A stretch of DNA of 36,482 nucleotides from Deltaproteobacteria bacterium (lineage in GTDB: Bacteria; Desulfobacterota; Binatia; DP-6). Below are positions 32,460 through 36,482 of this stretch, in pieces. Position 1 is the stretch's first letter, and each line of letters opens with the position of its first letter. Location of the stretch: positions 1 to 36,482 of the forward strand of contig VBKF01000163.1 in NCBI GenBank assembly GCA_005888095.1, given 5' to 3'. Position numbers and translations under genes: made by a program. Below the pieces are notes generated by a model. It saw only the letters and a program-made list of their open reading frames with translations, did no database searches and had not been told where the DNA came from.

Positions 32460-33578
32460 TTGGCGCCAGCAGAAGGTGTGACCCCGCGCTCGCTCGTCCG
32501 GCGCGTCCTCGCCGCCAAGCTCTCGAATCCCTTTCGCCGCGCGGCCGGGTTTCTCGTGCTGGACATCGGGTCTAGCAGCGTGAAGCTGGCCGAGGTGCAC
32601 CATGGTCCCAGCGGACCGCGGCTCGCGACCCTCGACATGGCCCCCCTGCCCCCCACCGTGGTGCAGTCGAACGTGGTGCAGGACGAGGGGCCGGTGGTCG
32701 ATGCCGTCCGGGCCATCATGGCGCGCCGCGGCGTGCAGGCGCGGCAGGTGATCACGGCCGTGCCCGGGCCCGCGGTCATGGTGAAGAAGGTCCTGCTGCC
32801 CGCCCAGACCGGCGCGGCGGTCGAATCGGCGGTGCTCGCCGAGGCGGGGCACTTGATCCCGGACTCCCTCGACAACGTCAACCTCGACTACCAGGTCATC
32901 GACCTGATCGAGGCCGGCAACAAGATGGAGGTCCTGGTCGTCGCGGTGAAGAAGGAGATCATCAACAGCTACACCAACGCCATCCGCGCGGCCGACCTGG
33001 AGCCGGTCGTGGTCGATGTGGACTACTTCGCGCTCGAGAACATGTTCGAGCTGAACTACGACCCGCCCGGGGGGCACCCCCTGGCGCTGGTCAACATCGG
33101 CGCCCGCTACTCCTCGATCAACATACTCAAGAACGGCCGCTCGACCTTCACGGGAGATGTCCCGGTCGGAGGGGCCGAGTACAACGACGCGCTCGTCCGC
33201 CAGCTCGGGGTGTCCCCGGCGGACGCCGAGGCGCTGAAGCAGGGGCGGGCCGCCGGCGGCGCCGACCCGGCCGCGGCCGAGCAGGTCCTCGCCTCGGTCA
33301 CCGAGCTCATCGTCGAGGAGATCCAGCGCGCGCTCAGCTTCTTCTGGACCGCCGCCACCGACGAGCCGCTCGGCGCCGTCTTCCTCTCCGGCGGGCCGGC
33401 ACGCATGCCCGGGCTGTCCGCCGAGCTCAAGCAACGGCTCGACTGCGTGGTCGAGGTGGCGGATCCCTTTCGCCGCGCGCAGGTGGAGCGCCGGGTCGAC
33501 CGGCTGCTCATCGAGGCGAGCGGCCCGTCCCTCGCCATTGCCGTCGGCCTGGCCACCCGCCGTCCGGGGGACAAATGA
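32460..33578 (+). CDS. pilM: Type IV pilus assembly protein PilM
   Basis: 372 residues from TTG 32460, chosen because AGGAGG lies 8 nt upstream (32446-32451); the longer frame runs through the promoter. Actin-like fold: phosphate-1 'FLVLDIGSSSVKLAEVHHG', then 'ALVNIGARYSSINILKNGRS' and 'GAVFLSGGPARMPGLSAELK' (adenosine motif). Cytoplasmic ATP-binding PilM recruits the N-terminus of PilN and links the inner-membrane alignment complex to the pilus motors. First gene of pilMNOPQ; its stop overlaps pilN by 4 nt. Confidence 0.92.
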   Translation: MAPAEGVTPRSLVRRVLAAKLSNPFRRAAGFLVLDIGSSSVKLAEVHHGPSGPRLATLDMAPLPPTVVQSNVVQDEGPVVDAVRAIMARRGVQARQVITAVPGPAVMVKKVLLPAQTGAAVESAVLAEAGHLIPDSLDNVNLDYQVIDLIEAGNKMEVLVVAVKKEIINSYTNAIRAADLEPVVVDVDYFALENMFELNYDPPGGHPLALVNIGARYSSINILKNGRSTFTGDVPVGGAEYNDALVRQLGVSPADAEALKQGRAAGGADPAAAEQVLASVTELIVEEIQRALSFFWTAATDEPLGAVFLSGGPARMPGLSAELKQRLDCVVEVADPFRRAQVERRVDRLLIEASGPSLAIAVGLATRRPGDK

Positions 33579-34186
33579 TCCGCATCAACCTGCTGCCCGC
33601 CGAGGACGCGGCGCGCGCCGCGGGGCGCCGCCACGACCTGGCGCTCGGGGTGCTCGTGCTCGCCATGGCCACCTTCGGGCTCATCGTCGCCCACACCTGG
33701 CAGCGCGCGCGGGTCGTCGTTGCCGAGCGCGAGCAGCGGCGCATCACGCAGGAGCTGGTCGCGATTCAGGGACCGTACGCCGACGTGACGCGCATGGAGC
33801 AGCAGAAGCAGGAGCTGCGCGAGAAGCTGCGCGTGATCGCCGAGCTGGAGGCACGGAAGGTCGGTCCCGTGCGCCTGCTCGAGGACCTCTCGGGTGCGAC
33901 GCCCGACAAGCTCTGGCTCCTGGAATTCGCCGACACCGGCGGCGCGGTGAAGATCTCTGGGCTCGGCGTCGACGAGCAGACGGTGGCGGACTTCCTGCGC
34001 CGGCTCGCGAGCTCACCGTACTTCCGGCGGATCGACCTCGAGGAGACGAGCCAGGTGGACCAGGACGGCATCAAGCACAAGAAGTTCGTGATCAGCGGCG
34101 AGATCGACTACACGGGCGGCGGCCCGCGCGGGGCGACCGAGGCGTCCGCCGCCAGGCCCGGCAAGGGCCCGGGAGCGGGACGATGA
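33575..34186 (+). CDS. pilN: Type IV pilus assembly protein PilN
   Basis: 203 residues. The cytoplasmic N-terminus 'MIRINLLPAEDAAR' carries the INLLP motif that docks into PilM. One TM helix (~22-42, ALGVLVLAMATFGLIVA) is followed by a periplasmic coiled coil ('EQQKQELREKLRVIAELEAR') and a ferredoxin-like PilN domain ('DKLWLLEFADTGGAVKISG'). It pairs with PilO in the inner-membrane alignment complex. ATGA overlaps join it to pilM and pilO. Confidence 0.92.
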   Translation: MIRINLLPAEDAARAAGRRHDLALGVLVLAMATFGLIVAHTWQRARVVVAEREQRRITQELVAIQGPYADVTRMEQQKQELREKLRVIAELEARKVGPVRLLEDLSGATPDKLWLLEFADTGGAVKISGLGVDEQTVADFLRRLASSPYFRRIDLEETSQVDQDGIKHKKFVISGEIDYTGGGPRGATEASAARPGKGPGAGR

Positions 34187-34812
34187 TCCTCGGGGTGCTC
34201 GACGACGTGCTCGATCGGCCAACCGGGCAGAAGCTCGGGCTCCTCGCCGGCGTCATCGTCGCCGTCGCGGTGCTCGACTGGCAATACTGGTACGGCCCGC
34301 AGGCGCGCGCCCTCACCGAGGCGCAGAGCCGCGTCACCGAGCGGCGTCTCGAGCTCGAGGGCAAGCGGGCGAAGGCGAACGCGCGCGCCGAGGCCGAGCG
34401 CCAGCTCCGCGATCTGACGGCCGAGCTGCGCCGCGCCCAGGCCCGGCTCCCCGACCAGCGCGAGATCGCCGACCTGCTCTCGAGCATCGCGGCGAGCGGG
34501 CGCTCCGCGGGCCTCGAGATCACGCTCTTCCGTCAGAAGCCCGAGGCCTACCACGACTTCTACGCCGCCGTGCCGGTGGAGATGCAGATGCGCGGGACGT
34601 ACCACGAGCTCGCGACCTTCCTCGATCGGGTGAAGCGGCTCGACCGCATCGTGAACGTGACGGACATCCACCTGACGAAGCCGCACATCGACAACGAGCG
34701 CATGCTGCTCGAGGCGACCTGCATGGTGACCACCTTCCGCTTCCTCGACGAGGCCGAGCGGCAGAAGCTGCTCGAGGAGAAGAAGAAGAAAGAGGGCGGG
34801 AAGGGCGCGTGA
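34183..34812 (+). CDS. pilO: Type IV pilus assembly protein PilO
   Basis: 209 residues from ATG 34183 (ATGA overlap with pilN). One TM helix (~18-35), a long coiled coil (~40-95, 'QLRDLTAELRRAQARLPDQ') and a periplasmic core with 'GLEITLFRQKPEAYHDFYAAVPVEM' and 'YHELATFLDRVKRLDRIVNV', typical of PilO. It forms a heterodimer with PilN and binds PilP. The tail is Lys/Glu-rich (EEKKKKEGG). Confidence 0.92.
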   Translation: MILGVLDDVLDRPTGQKLGLLAGVIVAVAVLDWQYWYGPQARALTEAQSRVTERRLELEGKRAKANARAEAERQLRDLTAELRRAQARLPDQREIADLLSSIAASGRSAGLEITLFRQKPEAYHDFYAAVPVEMQMRGTYHELATFLDRVKRLDRIVNVTDIHLTKPHIDNERMLLEATCMVTTFRFLDEAERQKLLEEKKKKEGGKGA

Positions 34813-35312
34813 GGATGTCCATGAGCCGACGGATGGTCTGGGGTCTACTGCTGGCGGTCGGGATCGCGACCGCAGCTCGGGCGCAGGCGCGGAGCGGCGT
34901 CGTGCCGGCGGTCGAGCCCGCGCCGGCGGCCGAACCGGCACGGGCCGTCGAGCCGGAGGACGATCCACCCTACGACTCCGCGGGGCGGCGTGACCCGTTC
35001 AAGCCGCCGCGGGCGGTGACGGCCACGCTGTCGGGGGAGGCCCGCACGCCGCTCCAGCGCTACGAGGTCGGACAGCTCAGGCTGGTGGCCATCATCTACG
35101 AGGCGCACGAGCCGCGCGCCGTCGTCGAGGACGACGACGGGCTCGGCTACATCCTGAAGGCCGGCACGCTGGTCGGCGCGAACGGCGGCCACGTGCGGAC
35201 GATCGAGCGCGGCCGGATCGTGATCGAGGAGGACTCGGTGGACTTTTACGGCGAGCACCATCCGACTGACGTTGTGCTGGAGCTACGGACGGCCGAGAGG
35301 GGGAAGCGATGA
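34809..35312 (+). CDS. pilP: Type IV pilus assembly protein PilP
   Basis: 167 residues from GTG 34809 (GTGA overlap with pilO); ATG 34815 is possible. Signal peptide (VWGLLLAVGIATAARA), with no clear lipobox cysteine, unlike classical lipoprotein PilP. A Pro/Ala/Glu linker and the 'GRRDPFKPP' motif precede the beta-sandwich ('LRLVAIIYEAHEPRAVVEDD', 'GYILKAGTLVGANGGHVRTI'). It connects PilNO to the secretin PilQ in the periplasm. Confidence 0.9.
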   Translation: MRMSMSRRMVWGLLLAVGIATAARAQARSGVVPAVEPAPAAEPARAVEPEDDPPYDSAGRRDPFKPPRAVTATLSGEARTPLQRYEVGQLRLVAIIYEAHEPRAVVEDDDGLGYILKAGTLVGANGGHVRTIERGRIVIEEDSVDFYGEHHPTDVVLELRTAERGKR

Positions 35313-36482
35313 GGAGGTTCCAGCCTGCCGTGCTGGCGCTCATGCTCGGAGCAGCATGCGCGCCCGCGAGGACCGCGTCCGTCTCGGGGTCGGCCTCGCT
35401 CGCGATCGCGGACGACGGGATCGGCAGCGCCGATCCGGCCGTCGCGGACGATCATACGCCCGCCGGCGACGCGCCCGCGGGCGAGGCGCCCGCCCCCGAG
35501 GCGGTGGCGCCCGAGGTCTCGGATGCGCCGTGGGTCGCCGTGCGCAGCGTGGACGTGGAGCGCGCCGGCACGGGCCGGCGCGTCACGATCGCGCTGACGC
35601 GCGCGCCCGACGGGCTCCGGGAGTTCCTGCTCGGCAAGCCGCCGCGGCTGGTGATCGACCTCGAGGGTCCGCACGCGCCCGACGCGCAGCGAGAGGCACG
35701 CTTTCCGCTGACCGACAGCGTCGTGTCGCGGGCCCGTGTGGCCGCGCACGAGGGGCGCCTGCGCGTCGTGCTGGACCTTGGCCGGAGCCTTCGCCAGCAC
35801 GCGGTTCGTGCCGACGGCGCCACGCTGATCGCCGAGCTCGGCGATACCTCCGACCCGGTCGCGGAGGCCGCGCCGCCCGAGCCCGCCGTCGAACCCGTGG
35901 CGTACGTGGCGTCCGCGGCCGAGCCCGCGCCTGCGCCCGCGGCCGAGCCGGCACCGCCGCCGGTGGTCGAGGCTGCGCCTCGACGCCCGCTCGACCCGCC
36001 GCCTCCACCCGTGGCCGATCCGCCGGCACCGGATCCCGCGCCTGAAGTCGAGCCTGCGCCGGCCCCGCCGCTTCCTCCCCGTCGCGCGGCGGTCCCCCGG
36101 CCGAAGGAGCATCACGCGACGCCCGCGACCGGCGGCACGGCGGGCTTCAACGGGGAGCGCATCTCCCTGGACTTCAAGGACGCGGACATCCAGAACGTGC
36201 TCCGCGTGCTGGCCGACGTGAGCCACCTGAACATCATCGCCACCGACGACGTGAAGGGGAAGGTGACGCTCCACCTGACCGACGTCCCATGGGACCAGGC
36301 GCTCGACCTCGTGCTGCGCTCGAACCGGCTCGAGATGAGCCGCCAGGGGAACGTCGTGCGCATCTCGACCGTGGCGCGGCTCAAGGAGGAGCGCGAGGCG
36401 TTGCGGGCCGCCCAGGAGGCGGAGCGGGAGCTCGAGCCCCTGCGCGTCAAGTACGTCAAGGTCAACTACGCCCGCGCCGACG
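35309..36482 (+). CDS. pilQ: Type IV pilus secretin PilQ (3' partial)
   Basis: The first ~391 residues; the frame is open to the end of the window. An N-terminal hydrophobic export segment ends in 'GAACAPA', a possible but atypical lipobox. An AMIN domain lies at ~70-170 ('VTIALTRAPDGLREFLLGKP', 'RLRVVLDLGRSL'). A long Pro/Ala/Glu-rich linker (~190-265) leads to the secretin N-domains ('ISLDFKDADIQNVLRVLADV', 'NIIATDDVKGKVTLHLTDVP', 'LDLVLRSNRLEMSRQGNVVRI'). The beta-barrel gate region is beyond the window. It forms the outer-membrane pore for the pilus fibre; ATGA overlap with pilP. Confidence 0.92.
   Translation, partial: MRRFQPAVLALMLGAACAPARTASVSGSASLAIADDGIGSADPAVADDHTPAGDAPAGEAPAPEAVAPEVSDAPWVAVRSVDVERAGTGRRVTIALTRAPDGLREFLLGKPPRLVIDLEGPHAPDAQREARFPLTDSVVSRARVAAHEGRLRVVLDLGRSLRQHAVRADGATLIAELGDTSDPVAEAAPPEPAVEPVAYVASAAEPAPAPAAEPAPPPVVEAAPRRPLDPPPPPVADPPAPDPAPEVEPAPAPPLPPRRAAVPRPKEHHATPATGGTAGFNGERISLDFKDADIQNVLRVLADVSHLNIIATDDVKGKVTLHLTDVPWDQALDLVLRSNRLEMSRQGNVVRISTVARLKEEREALRAAQEAERELEPLRVKYVKVNYARAD

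Overview
This is a GC-rich bacterial chromosome segment with diderm traits: a secretin-type PilMNOPQ type IV pilus operon, a MacA-type adaptor and many Sec-exported proteins. The exported proteins with cysteine-rich N-termini and Thr-rich linkers, the diiron oxygenase-like operon and the deltaproteobacteria-like housekeeping genes suggest a Desulfobacterota/Binatota-like lineage. That placement is inference; the window contains no rRNA gene.

Layout. 1-2283: 3' part of a large TPR regulator of the AAA-ATPase type. 2332-4419: an unusual patch in which a ~80-140 nt sequence occurs three times, ahead of (a) an orphan signal-peptide mini-ORF overlapping an unknown secreted protein, (b) a decayed beta-helix gene fragment and (c) an intact unknown secreted protein. 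A 40-codon remnant of a pruA/putA-type dehydrogenase follows, so the patch looks recombinogenic. 4677-5651: secreted two-domain protein with a Thr-rich linker. 5931-9664 (minus): tight four-gene operon encoding an SCP2-like protein, a diiron protein with complete ligands, a diiron paralogue that has lost half the ligands, and a Gfo/Idh/MocA dehydrogenase. This is the best candidate here for an undescribed enzyme system. 9723-11534: endonuclease III, a lipase-like hydrolase and a ferredoxin. 11538-15596: LysM/coiled-coil membrane protein, zinc-ribbon TPR membrane protein, PAS histidine kinase and L,D-transpeptidase. 15735-16087: small XRE regulator directly behind a strong intrinsic terminator, which looks like attenuation. 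16358-19504: MacAB-like exporter. 19553-20959: flippase-like membrane protein with a large insertion.

21466-24875: nitrogen-assimilation cluster amtB-glnB-glnA with a consensus sigma-54 promoter before amtB, which ties ammonium uptake, PII signalling and glutamine synthesis to nitrogen control. 25041-26150: small coiled-coil membrane protein, tRNA-Pro(CGG) and a ComEA-like HhH protein. 26222-32026 (minus): priA-def-fmt-rsmB-rpe, a housekeeping cluster for replication restart, N-terminal formylation/deformylation, rRNA methylation and the pentose phosphate pathway. 32027-32459: a gene-free interval with several hairpins and a sigma-70-like promoter. 32460 to the end: pilMNOPQ, translationally coupled by 4-nt overlaps; pilQ runs off the window.
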